A DNA stretch of 16,651 nucleotides. It comes from JAATGA01 sp047605605. GTDB lineage: Bacteria > Pseudomonadota > Alphaproteobacteria > Rhodobacterales > Rhodobacteraceae. The stretch is taken from assembly GCA_047605605.1 (NCBI GenBank), contig JASGFG010000084.1:1-16651 (forward strand), read 5' to 3'. The position numbers were made by a program, and so were the translations under genes. The stretch's first letter is position 1; the number at the start of each line of letters is the position of its first letter. Below, piece after piece: positions 6,064 through 13,060 of the stretch. Below the pieces are notes generated by a model that made no database searches, was not told where the DNA came from, and worked only from the letters and a program-made list of their open reading frames with translations.

Positions 6064-6069
6064 CTTCCC

Positions 6070-6717
6070 TTGCCCAAGGCGATCATGAAAACCATTGGCC
6101 CCGTCGCGACCTGTCTGGTCCTGTCCCTGACATGGGTCCAGCCGGCGCTGGCGGAAACTGCCGCCCATGCCCATAGTCACGACGACGCCATCGCCAAGGG
6201 CTATTTCGAGGACAGCCAGATTGCCGCGCGCCCCCTGTCCGACTGGTCGGGCGACTGGCGGTCGGTCTATCCGCTGCTGATGGATGGAACGCTGGACCCG
6301 GTGTTGGCGCACAAGGCCGAACATGGCGACAAGAGCGCCGAGGAATACCGCGCCTATTATGAAACCGGCTATCGCACCGATGTGGACGGTATCGTCATCG
6401 ACGGAACCCGCGTGACGTTCCGCCGAGCGACGGGCGCCGTGACTGGTGAATACGCCCCCGACGGCCACGAGGTTCTGACCTATGCAAAGGGAAACCGGGG
6501 CGTCCGGTTCATCTTTGCCAAACAGTCGGGCGATGCCGATGCCCCGCAGTTCATCCAGTTCAGCGATCACAAGATCGCACCGGAAAAGGCCGATCACTAT
6601 CACCTTTACTGGGGGAATGACCGCGCTGCGCTGCTGGACGAGGTGACGAACTGGCCGACCTATTACCCCGCCAGTCTGACCCCGGCACAGATCGTGGACG
6701 AGATGAACGCCCACTGA
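6070..6717 (+). CDS. zinT: periplasmic zinc-binding protein ZinT
   Basis: 215 residues with a signal peptide (1 to about 28, cleaved after ALA). ZinT binds zinc in the periplasm under zinc limitation and is thought to hand it to the ZnuABC importer. The mature protein begins with a His-rich stretch (AHAHSHDD, 32-39). The lipocalin-like ZinT domain follows, with the family blocks LSDWSGDWRSVYPLL (56-70), LTYAKGNRGVRFIF (136-149), QFSDHKIAPEKADHYH (163-178) and NWPTYYP (194-200). The zinc ligands His167, His176 and His178 are all present. The pair of cysteines near the middle of E. coli ZinT is missing here (GAVTGEYAP and FAKQSGD at those places), so there is no disulfide. The start is TTG, set by the strong ribosome-binding site. 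A Zur-type palindrome upstream indicates zinc-controlled expression. No znu genes lie in the window. Confidence 0.95.
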   Translation: MPKAIMKTIGPVATCLVLSLTWVQPALAETAAHAHSHDDAIAKGYFEDSQIAARPLSDWSGDWRSVYPLLMDGTLDPVLAHKAEHGDKSAEEYRAYYETGYRTDVDGIVIDGTRVTFRRATGAVTGEYAPDGHEVLTYAKGNRGVRFIFAKQSGDADAPQFIQFSDHKIAPEKADHYHLYWGNDRAALLDEVTNWPTYYPASLTPAQIVDEMNAH

Positions 6718-6723
6718 TCGAAG

Positions 6724-6748
6724 CGCGGGCGGCCCATGGCCGCCCGCG
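6724..6748. terminator. strong hairpin between converging zinT and trpS
   Basis: CGCGGGCGGCC (6724-6734) pairs perfectly with GGCCGCCCGCG (6738-6748): 11 bp with a 3-nt CAT loop. It starts 6 nt after the zinT stop and lies 5 nt beyond the trpS stop, so it can serve both transcripts. Neither side has a real U-tract, as is common in very GC-rich genomes. Confidence 0.6.
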
Positions 6749-6753
6749 TCAAT

Positions 6754-7800
6754 TCACACCTGACGCGACCGGACCATGCCGACGATGTCCTTGACCTGAT
6801 CCAGAATCGGTCGGGCAATGGCATCGGCGCGGCCGGCGCCCTGGCCGAGGATACGGTCGATCTCGGCCGGATCGGCCATCAGGCGGTTCATCTCGGCGGT
6901 GATCGGCCCCAGCCTGGCCACCGCAAGCTCCGCAAGCGCGGGCTTGAAGGTGCCGAACTGCGCGCCCGCGAATTGCGTCACGACCGCATCCGCAGACAGG
7001 CCCGAAAGCGCGGCATAGATGTTGACCAGATTGCGAGCCTCGGGCCTGTCCTTCAGACCGTCCAGTGTTTCGGGCAGCGGCGCCGGGTCGGTCTTGGCCT
7101 TGCGGATCTTGGCGGCGATGGTGTCGGCATCGTCGGTCAGGTTGATGCGGCTCTGATCGCTGGGGTCGGATTTCGACATCTTCTTCGTGCCGTCGCGCAG
7201 GCTCATGACGCGGGTGGCCGCGCCCTCGATCAGCGGCTCGGTGACGGGAAAGAAGTTCACGCCATAGTCGTGGTTGAACTTGATCGCGATGTCGCGGGTC
7301 AGTTCAAGGTGCTGCTTCTGATCCTCGCCCACGGGGACATGCGTGGCCTTGTAGGCCAGGATGTCGGCCGCCATCAGGGACGGATAGGCCAGCAGTCCCA
7401 GCGAATAGTTTTCCGCATTCTTGCCGCCGGTCTTGTCCTTGAACTGGGTCATCCGGTACATCCAGCCGATGCGGGCGACGCAGTTGAAGATCCAGGCCAG
7501 TTCCGCATGGGCGGAGACCTGGCTTTGATTGAACAGGATCGACCTTTCCGGGTCGATGCCCGAGGCAAGGAAGGCCGCCGCAATCTCGCGCGTCTGGTGG
7601 CGCAGCTTGTCGGGGTCCTGCCAGACGGTGATGGCGTGCAGGTCGACGACGCAATAGATCGTCTCGATCCCCTCGTCCTGCTTTTCGGCAAAACGCTTGA
7701 GTGCGCCAAGATAATTCCCCAGCGTCATCCCGCCCGAGGGTTGGATGCCCGAAAAGATGCGCGTGGGAAAAGCCGCAGGCGTTTGGACCGGCTCGGCCAT
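6754..7800 (-). CDS. trpS: tryptophanyl-tRNA synthetase
   Basis: 348 residues, class I aminoacyl-tRNA synthetase. It activates tryptophan with ATP and charges tRNA-Trp. The HIGH-type motif is TLGN (26-29) within FSGIQPSGGMTLGNYLGAL. The second signature KMSKS is at 207-211 (GTKKMSKSDPSD). Further TrpRS blocks are VVDLHAIT (51-58), NQSQV (91-95) and PVGEDQKQHLELTRD (156-170). Length is normal (E. coli 334). The ATG at 7800 has GGAGA about 8 nt upstream. It is transcribed alone, converges on zinT and diverges from the rhomboid-like gene, which separates it from murJ. Confidence 0.97.
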   Translation of the reverse strand: MAEPVQTPAAFPTRIFSGIQPSGGMTLGNYLGALKRFAEKQDEGIETIYCVVDLHAITVWQDPDKLRHQTREIAAAFLASGIDPERSILFNQSQVSAHAELAWIFNCVARIGWMYRMTQFKDKTGGKNAENYSLGLLAYPSLMAADILAYKATHVPVGEDQKQHLELTRDIAIKFNHDYGVNFFPVTEPLIEGAATRVMSLRDGTKKMSKSDPSDQSRINLTDDADTIAAKIRKAKTDPAPLPETLDGLKDRPEARNLVNIYAALSGLSADAVVTQFAGAQFGTFKPALAELAVARLGPITAEMNRLMADPAEIDRILGQGAGRADAIARPILDQVKDIVGMVRSRQV

Positions 7801-7833
7801 TTCATGTCTCCATCTGGAAAAAGCGGTGCAAGG

Positions 7834-7862
7834 GGCTTATCGCTGGCCCTTGCGCACGTCAA
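7834..7862 (-). promoter_or_regulatory. candidate trpS promoter with an embedded inverted repeat
   Basis: On the minus strand TTGACG (7857-7862) is a good -35. TAAGCC (7834-7839, spacer 17) or GATAAG (7836-7841, spacer 15) could be the -10. The 7-bp inverted repeat GCAAGGG (7828-7834) / CCCTTGC (7847-7853) overlaps this region. It could be an operator, or a hairpin in a longer transcript. Confidence 0.4.
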
Positions 7863-7876
7863 TGAAGGCATAGGCC

Positions 7877-8590
7877 ATGCAGGATCACAACGCCCCGATC
7901 AATCCGCTGCCCTGGGTGGTGTGGCTGCTGGCCCTGCCGCTGATCGCGGTCGAGGTGGTGCTGGGCCTGGGTCAGGCGGGCATCGCCGGCGGGCCGGAGG
8001 CCATCGGCTGGCGGATGCAGGCGGTGCAGCAGTTCGCCTTTGTCCCTGATGCGCTGTGGTGGATGGTGGAAAACCGCCGCCTTCAGCCCGACCTGCTGGC
8101 GCGGATCCTGTGCTATCCGGTGATCAACGGCAGCTTCACCTCGGCGCTGTTCGCGGGGGCGATGCTGCTGGCCCTGGGCAAGATGGTGGGCGAGGTCATG
8201 CGCTGGTGGGCGGTGCTGGCGGTGTTCTTCGCCGGGGCCATCGTCGCGGCGCTGGCCTTTGCGCTGGTGGCCAGGCCGGGGTTCCCGCTGTTCGGGACCT
8301 TTCCGCCGATCTATGCGCTGATCGGGGCCTTTACCTGGCTGCTGTGGCAGCGGCGGCGCGCGATGGGGGCGAACCGGGTGGGGGCGTTCCGCATGATCGG
8401 CTTTCTGCTGGCGATCCAGCCGATCTTTGCGCTGATGGGCTGGATCCTGAACCCGCAGCCGGAGGTGGAATGGTATTGGCTGTGGATCTGGATCGCCGAT
8501 CTGGCCGGGTTCGCCACGGGCTTTGGGCTGGCCATCCTGCTGGTGCCGGGGGGTTGGGGCTCGCTGATGGCGCGGATGCGCAGCCGGTAG
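7877..8590 (+). CDS. rhomboid-like membrane protein, probably catalytically inactive
   Basis: 237 residues with six likely membrane segments (about 12-33, 88-104, 109-131, 138-158, 168-190, 199-224), matching a six-segment rhomboid core. The segment INGSFTSALFAGAMLLALGKMVGE (83-106) resembles the rhomboid HASFxHLLFNMxxLxxxGxxxE region but both His positions are replaced (Asn, Ser). The usual GxSG serine motif would fall at GTFPPIYALIG (140-150), with Phe142 where Ser is expected. The last helix reads IADLAGFATGF (206-216), with Asp208 where the catalytic His should be. I infer a pseudoprotease that may bind membrane proteins or control their fate. It ends in a basic tail. The ATG at 7877 has AAGG 8 nt upstream. 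It lies between trpS and murJ in opposite orientation to both. The family call is moderate; a plain unknown membrane protein is the alternative. Confidence 0.6.
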   Translation: MQDHNAPINPLPWVVWLLALPLIAVEVVLGLGQAGIAGGPEAIGWRMQAVQQFAFVPDALWWMVENRRLQPDLLARILCYPVINGSFTSALFAGAMLLALGKMVGEVMRWWAVLAVFFAGAIVAALAFALVARPGFPLFGTFPPIYALIGAFTWLLWQRRRAMGANRVGAFRMIGFLLAIQPIFALMGWILNPQPEVEWYWLWIWIADLAGFATGFGLAILLVPGGWGSLMARMRSR

Positions 8591-8611
8591 GCCGCGGACC
8601 CATGGCCGACC

Positions 8612-8636
8612 CCGGAGGGGTTTTGCACCCCTCCGG
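8612..8636. terminator. hairpin between converging rhomboid-like gene and murJ
   Basis: CCGGAGGGG (8612-8620) and CCCCTCCGG (8628-8636) form a 9-bp perfect stem with the loop TTTTGCA. It lies 21 nt after the rhomboid-like stop. On the plus strand GTATTTTTGCC (8650-8660) follows 13 nt later. On the minus strand the hairpin is followed by GGGTCGGCC. It is probably the shared transcript end. Confidence 0.6.
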
Positions 8637-8689
8637 TCCTCCCCGCAGGGTATTTTTGCCAAGATGAAGGGGGCAGAGGCGTGTCGCGC

Positions 8690-10240
8690 TCAGCCCCGGT
8701 TGCGGCGCAGCGCGGTTCTGAAGTCGGACAGCCGGAAGGCGCCGATCACCGCGCCGCCGCCGAAATAGCTGACCATGCCGATGCCGACCAGCGCCGCAAG
8801 CGCCGGATAGCGCCAGCCCGCGGTGTCGAGCCATGGCCCCAGCACCAGCGCGGCGGTCCAGAGGCAGGCGCCCATGATCGCCGAGGCGGCGATGATCCGC
8901 GGCAGGTTCCGCCGCATCCGCGTGTCGAACTGCGCCGCCTGGCCCATGCCGCGACTGCCGTGCCACAATTGCCAGACCATCACCCAGGACGAGATCGTCG
9001 TCGCCAGCGCGGCCGAGATGAAGCCGATGACCGGATAAAGGCCGAGCGCCAGCACCGCGTTGACCACCATCGACCAGACGGCATAGCGGAACGGGCTGCG
9101 CGTGTCCTGTCGGGCATAGAACAGCGGCTGCAACACCTTGTGCATGACAAAGGCGGGCAGGCCCAGCCCATAGACCGCCAGCGCCAGCGCCGTATTTGCC
9201 ACGTCATCGGCGCCGAACTGGCCGCGCTGATAGATCACGCTGACCAGCGGCATGGCGATCACCACCAGCGCCACGGCCGCGGGCAGGGTCAGCGCCATGC
9301 CGAACTCTGTCCCCCGGTTGAAGGCGGACTGCCCCCCCGCCTCGTCCCCGGCGCCGATCCGGCGCGACAGTTCCGGCAGCAGCACCGTGCCGATGGCGAT
9401 GCCCACCACCCCCAGCGGCAGCTGATACAGCCGGTCGGCCAGGTTCAGCCAGGCGATGGCACCTTCGGTGAAAGAGGCCGCCTGCCTGCCGACCAGCAGG
9501 TTCACCTGCACCACGCCCCCCGCCAGCACGGCGGGCGCGGCGATGATCGCCAGACGCTTCAGGTCCGGCGTCAGCCGCGGCAGGCGCGGGCGAAAGCGGA
9601 AAAGCCCCATCCTTTGTGCCGAATACCAGGTGAAGGCCAGCTGCGCCACGCCGGTGATCGGCACCGTCCAGGACAGCGCCAGCCCCATGGGCCAGCCCAT
9701 CCGGTCGGCCAGCAGCATCGCCGCGATGAACATCAGGTTCATCAGCACCGGCACGAAGGACGCCTCGGAAAAATGTCCGTGCGCGGTCAGCACCCCCGAC
9801 AGCAGCGCCACCAGCGAGATGAACAGGATATAGCTGAACGAGATCTGCCCGAACAGCACCGCCAGGTCGAACCGCTGGTCGCCCGCGAAACCGGACGCCA
9901 TGGCCAGCACCAGCCAGGGCATGGCCAGCGTGCCGATCACCGAAAAGACGATCAGGATCGATGCGAGGCCGTTGAAGGCGTCGCGGGCAAAGCCCCCGGC
10001 ATCCTCGTCCGTTTCCAGTTTCTTGGCATACATGGGCACGAACGCCATGTTGAAGGCGCCCTCGGCAAAGAACCGGCGGAACATGTTGGGCAGCGAAAAG
10101 GCGACATAGAACGCCTCGGCCACCGGACCCGCGCCCAGATAGGCCGCCATCATCGTGTCGCGCGCCAGCCCCGCGCCGCGGGACAGCAGCGTCCAGCCGC
10201 CCACGGTCATCACCGACCGGATCAGCCCGCCTTTTGCCAT
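8690..10240 (-). CDS. murJ: lipid II flippase MurJ
   Basis: 516 residues, a polytopic inner-membrane protein of the MOP superfamily with about 14 hydrophobic segments. MurJ moves lipid-linked peptidoglycan precursor (lipid II) to the outer face of the membrane. The N-terminal block LLSRGAGLARD (18-28) supplies Arg21, Arg27 and Asp28, matching Arg18, Arg24 and Asp25 of E. coli MurJ. PNMFRRFFAEGAFNMAFVP (51-69) is the family signature, and LNLADRLYQLP (265-275) carries Arg270. The acidic residue expected in the GAGxxxDAF block is Glu42 rather than Asp. The ATG at 10240 starts 4 nt after the glnD stop, so translation is probably coupled to glnD. Confidence 0.96.
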   Translation of the reverse strand: MAKGGLIRSVMTVGGWTLLSRGAGLARDTMMAAYLGAGPVAEAFYVAFSLPNMFRRFFAEGAFNMAFVPMYAKKLETDEDAGGFARDAFNGLASILIVFSVIGTLAMPWLVLAMASGFAGDQRFDLAVLFGQISFSYILFISLVALLSGVLTAHGHFSEASFVPVLMNLMFIAAMLLADRMGWPMGLALSWTVPITGVAQLAFTWYSAQRMGLFRFRPRLPRLTPDLKRLAIIAAPAVLAGGVVQVNLLVGRQAASFTEGAIAWLNLADRLYQLPLGVVGIAIGTVLLPELSRRIGAGDEAGGQSAFNRGTEFGMALTLPAAVALVVIAMPLVSVIYQRGQFGADDVANTALALAVYGLGLPAFVMHKVLQPLFYARQDTRSPFRYAVWSMVVNAVLALGLYPVIGFISAALATTISSWVMVWQLWHGSRGMGQAAQFDTRMRRNLPRIIAASAIMGACLWTAALVLGPWLDTAGWRYPALAALVGIGMVSYFGGGAVIGAFRLSDFRTALRRNRG

Positions 10241-10244
10241 GATG

Positions 10245-13055
10245 CTATTGCCCCGCCGCGCGCTGCGCGCCTTCGGTGATGGCCTGCCGCAGCTTGCGCT
10301 CCAGCGCGTCCTGCTTGGATTTCTGGTGCAGCTTCAATCCGAACATGTCCTTGACGTAAAAGGAATCGACCACCTGCCGCCCATAGGTCGCGATCACGGC
10401 GCTGGCGATGTAGATGTGGTTCGCGGCCAGCGTCCGGGTCAGGTCATACAGCAGGCCGGGCCGGTCGCGGGTGTCGACCTCGATGATCGTGTAGATTTCC
10501 GACCCTTCGTTGTCGAAGACGATATGGGTGGGAAAACTGAACTGCGATTCCCGCTTTTTCACCTTGTCGCGGTCCTTCAACGCCTCGCGCGGGACGACCT
10601 CACCGCGCAGGGTGCGGTCGATCATCCTGGTCAGGCGCGGCAGATGCGCGACCTCATAGGGGTGGCCGTCGGCATCCTGCACCCAGAATACCGCCGTGGC
10701 ATAACCGTCCTTGGACGTATAGGTGCGCGCGTCCACCACGTTGGCCCCCACCAGCGCCAGAGCCCCGGCGAGGCGCGAGAAAATGCCCGGATGGTCGGCC
10801 AGCGCGAAACAGGCGCGCGTCGCGTCGCGTTCGGGTTCGGCATCCAGTTCCATGCGGATCTCGTCGTCGCGCAGGCCGCGCAGCAGGCGGGCAAAGATCA
10901 CATGGGTGTCGGTGGTCAGCCCCTGCCAGTAGGGGGCGTAATGGCGCGCGGTTTCGGCGCGCAGGTCGCGCGGCTCCCAGCCCGCCAGGCGGTCGCGCAG
11001 GGCGCGCTTCGCCTCGTCCTCGCGATTCTCGCGGTTGATGGATTCAAGACCGCCGTCCAGCCCGTCGGCGGTTTCGCGGTAAAGCTGACGGATCAGCTGG
11101 GCCTTCCAGTTGTTCCAGGTCCCCGGCCCGACGCCGCGGATGTCGCAGACCGTCAGCACCGTCAGCAGATCCAGCCGCCGCCGCGTCTTTACCGCCTTGG
11201 CAAAGTCGCGCACCGTGCGCGGGTCGCCGATGTCGCGTTTCTGCGCCGTGTCGGACATCAGCAGGTGATAGCGGACCAGCCATTCCACCGTCTCGCATTC
11301 CTCGGCATTCAGGCCAAGGCGCGGGGCGACGCGGCGGGCGATCTGGGCGCCAAGGATCGAATGATCCTCGGGCCGGCCCTTGCCGATGTCGTGCAAAAGC
11401 AGCGCCACATAGATCACCTTGCGGTTTATGCCCGCGGCCAGGATGCCGCTGGTCAGCGGCAGTTCCTCGACCAGCTCGCCCCGCTCGATCTGGGCGAGGG
11501 TCGAGATGCACTGGATGATGTGTTCGTCGACCGTATAGTGGTGATAGACGTTGAACTGCATCATCGCCACGATCGGCTCGAACTCGGGGATGAAAGTTCC
11601 CAGCACCCCCAGCTCGTTCATCCGGCGCAAGGACCGTTCGGGGTTCCCGTGCTTCAGCAGCAGGTCCAGGAAGATGCGCGCCGCCTCGGGGTCGTCGCGC
11701 ATGTCGTCGTCGATCAGGTCAAGGTTCGCCGTCACCAGCCGCATCGCATGGGGATGGATCAGATAGCCCGAGCGCAGGCCCTCCTCGAACAGGCGCAGCA
11801 TGTTCAGCTTGTCGGACAGGAAGGCGCTGTCGTCGGCCACGTTCAGCCGTCCCTGCATCACCTTGTAGCCCGGCCTGACCCGTTTCTTGCGGCGGATCAG
11901 GCCGATGATGCTGGCCTCGCCCTTGACGTGCCGGGTTTCCAGCTGGGTCAGAAAGATGCGGGTCAGTTCGCCCACGCGGGTGGCATGGCGGAAATAGTCC
12001 TGCATGAAATGTTCGACCGCCCGCCGCCCCCCGGCATCGCGGTATCCCATCCGCGCCGCCACCTCGACCTGCATGTCGAAGGTCAGGATGTCGGTCGCGC
12101 GGCCGGTGATATAGTGCAGATGGCAGCGCACGGCCCACAGGAAATCCTCGGCGCGGGCGAAAAGGTCGTATTCGTCACGGGTGAACAGCCCCGCATCCAC
12201 CAGCCCCTCGGGCGAGGAGACGCGGTTCAGATACTTGCCGATCCAGTAGAGCGTTTGCAGGTCGCGCAACCCGCCCTTGCCCTCTTTCACGTTCGGCTCC
12301 AGCACATAGCGCTGACCGCCCTGGCGCTTGTGCCGTTCGGCGCGTTCGACCAGCTTGGCCTCGATGAACTCCGGTCCGGTATTGCGGAACAGCTCGGACC
12401 AGAGCCTGTCCTGCAATTCGGTGGCCAGCGGCTCGTGTCCGGCCAGAAAGCGGCATTCCAGCAGGGCGGTGCGGATGGTGATATCCTCGCGCCCCAGGCG
12501 CAGGCAGTCCTTTACCGTGCGCGAGGAATGGCCGACCTTCAGCTTCAGGTCCCACAGCATGTAAAGCATGGATTCGATCACGCTTTCCGCCCAGGGGGTG
12601 ATCTTCCACGGCGTCAGGAACAGCAGGTCCACATCGGAATGCGGCGCCATTTCCGCCCGCCCATAGCCGCCGACGGCCAGAACGGCCAGCCTTTCGGCCT
12701 CGGTCGGGTTGGCCAGGGGGTGCTGGTGGTCCCGCGCGATGGCCAGGGCGGTCGTCACCAGCCCGTCGGTCAGATGCGCCTGCGCGCGGATCAGGGCGCG
12801 CGCGGCCAGCGGGCGGCGGGCGAATTCCGCGGCCAGAGCTGCATTGCCGCGCGCCTTGGCTTCGGCCATGTGGCGCACGGCGATGGCGCGCATGTCGCGC
12901 GCATCGGCGGCGGGCAGGGCCGCGATTTCCGCGGCGATGGCGGCCCGCAGCGCCCCGGCGTCGATGATGTCGGCCGGCGGCAGGATCATCGGCGGCAGGG
13001 TATCTGCGGACGATCCGGCGATGCGGGCCGTCCTTTCGCGCGTCATCGCGGGCAT
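10245..13055 (-). CDS. glnD: bifunctional PII uridylyltransferase/uridylyl-removing enzyme GlnD
   Basis: 936 residues. GlnD senses glutamine and adds or removes UMP on PII proteins (GlnB/GlnK), thereby steering nitrogen metabolism. The nucleotidyltransferase core has GGYGR (129-133) and DVD (141-143) within AVGGYGRAEMAPHSDVDLLF. An HD domain for UMP removal carries YHHYTVDEH (504-512) and LLLHDIGKG (552-560) with the His555-Asp556 pair. Two ACT domains close the protein (about 746-815 and 857-930; ADHPGIFSRLAG and DTRDRPGLLYDL). Length fits alphaproteobacterial GlnD. The ATG at 13055 lies 5 nt after the upstream gene's stop; no clear ribosome-binding site is seen, so coupling is likely. An in-frame ATG at 12989 (MILPPADIID) is the main alternative start. 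It sits between an LpoA-like gene and murJ in one operon. Confidence 0.97.
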   Translation of the reverse strand: MPAMTRERTARIAGSSADTLPPMILPPADIIDAGALRAAIAAEIAALPAADARDMRAIAVRHMAEAKARGNAALAAEFARRPLAARALIRAQAHLTDGLVTTALAIARDHQHPLANPTEAERLAVLAVGGYGRAEMAPHSDVDLLFLTPWKITPWAESVIESMLYMLWDLKLKVGHSSRTVKDCLRLGREDITIRTALLECRFLAGHEPLATELQDRLWSELFRNTGPEFIEAKLVERAERHKRQGGQRYVLEPNVKEGKGGLRDLQTLYWIGKYLNRVSSPEGLVDAGLFTRDEYDLFARAEDFLWAVRCHLHYITGRATDILTFDMQVEVAARMGYRDAGGRRAVEHFMQDYFRHATRVGELTRIFLTQLETRHVKGEASIIGLIRRKKRVRPGYKVMQGRLNVADDSAFLSDKLNMLRLFEEGLRSGYLIHPHAMRLVTANLDLIDDDMRDDPEAARIFLDLLLKHGNPERSLRRMNELGVLGTFIPEFEPIVAMMQFNVYHHYTVDEHIIQCISTLAQIERGELVEELPLTSGILAAGINRKVIYVALLLHDIGKGRPEDHSILGAQIARRVAPRLGLNAEECETVEWLVRYHLLMSDTAQKRDIGDPRTVRDFAKAVKTRRRLDLLTVLTVCDIRGVGPGTWNNWKAQLIRQLYRETADGLDGGLESINRENREDEAKRALRDRLAGWEPRDLRAETARHYAPYWQGLTTDTHVIFARLLRGLRDDEIRMELDAEPERDATRACFALADHPGIFSRLAGALALVGANVVDARTYTSKDGYATAVFWVQDADGHPYEVAHLPRLTRMIDRTLRGEVVPREALKDRDKVKKRESQFSFPTHIVFDNEGSEIYTIIEVDTRDRPGLLYDLTRTLAANHIYIASAVIATYGRQVVDSFYVKDMFGLKLHQKSKQDALERKLRQAITEGAQRAAGQ

Positions 13056-13060
13056 GGGTG

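Larger units (their letters stand above)
5656..6069. other. 414-nt non-coding divergent region between the aminotransferase gene and zinT
   Basis: The left end is the aminotransferase leader, with a small foldable stretch (GCGATG at 5668-5673 pairing with CATCGC at 5695-5700, enclosing a CCCC/GGGG stem). The centre is C/G-rich and holds a 12-bp inverted repeat (5800-5833) and a 12-bp tandem duplication (5869-5892). The right end (about 5990-6069) becomes A/T-richer and holds the Zur-type palindrome and a strong ribosome-binding site for zinT. Short open frames in the centre are low-complexity Arg/Gly/Pro strings without start signals and were not called. Confidence 0.6.

Noticed and set aside
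7859..8662. A 267-residue minus-strand frame that could link murJ and trpS
   Set aside because: Highly repetitive Gln/Arg/Pro/His composition; the plus-strand frame instead has a good start, a ribosome-binding site and six membrane helices.
8681..10279. A 532-residue plus-strand open frame opposite murJ
   Set aside because: Very His/Gln/Arg-rich and without any membrane or catalytic pattern; murJ on the other strand is unambiguous.
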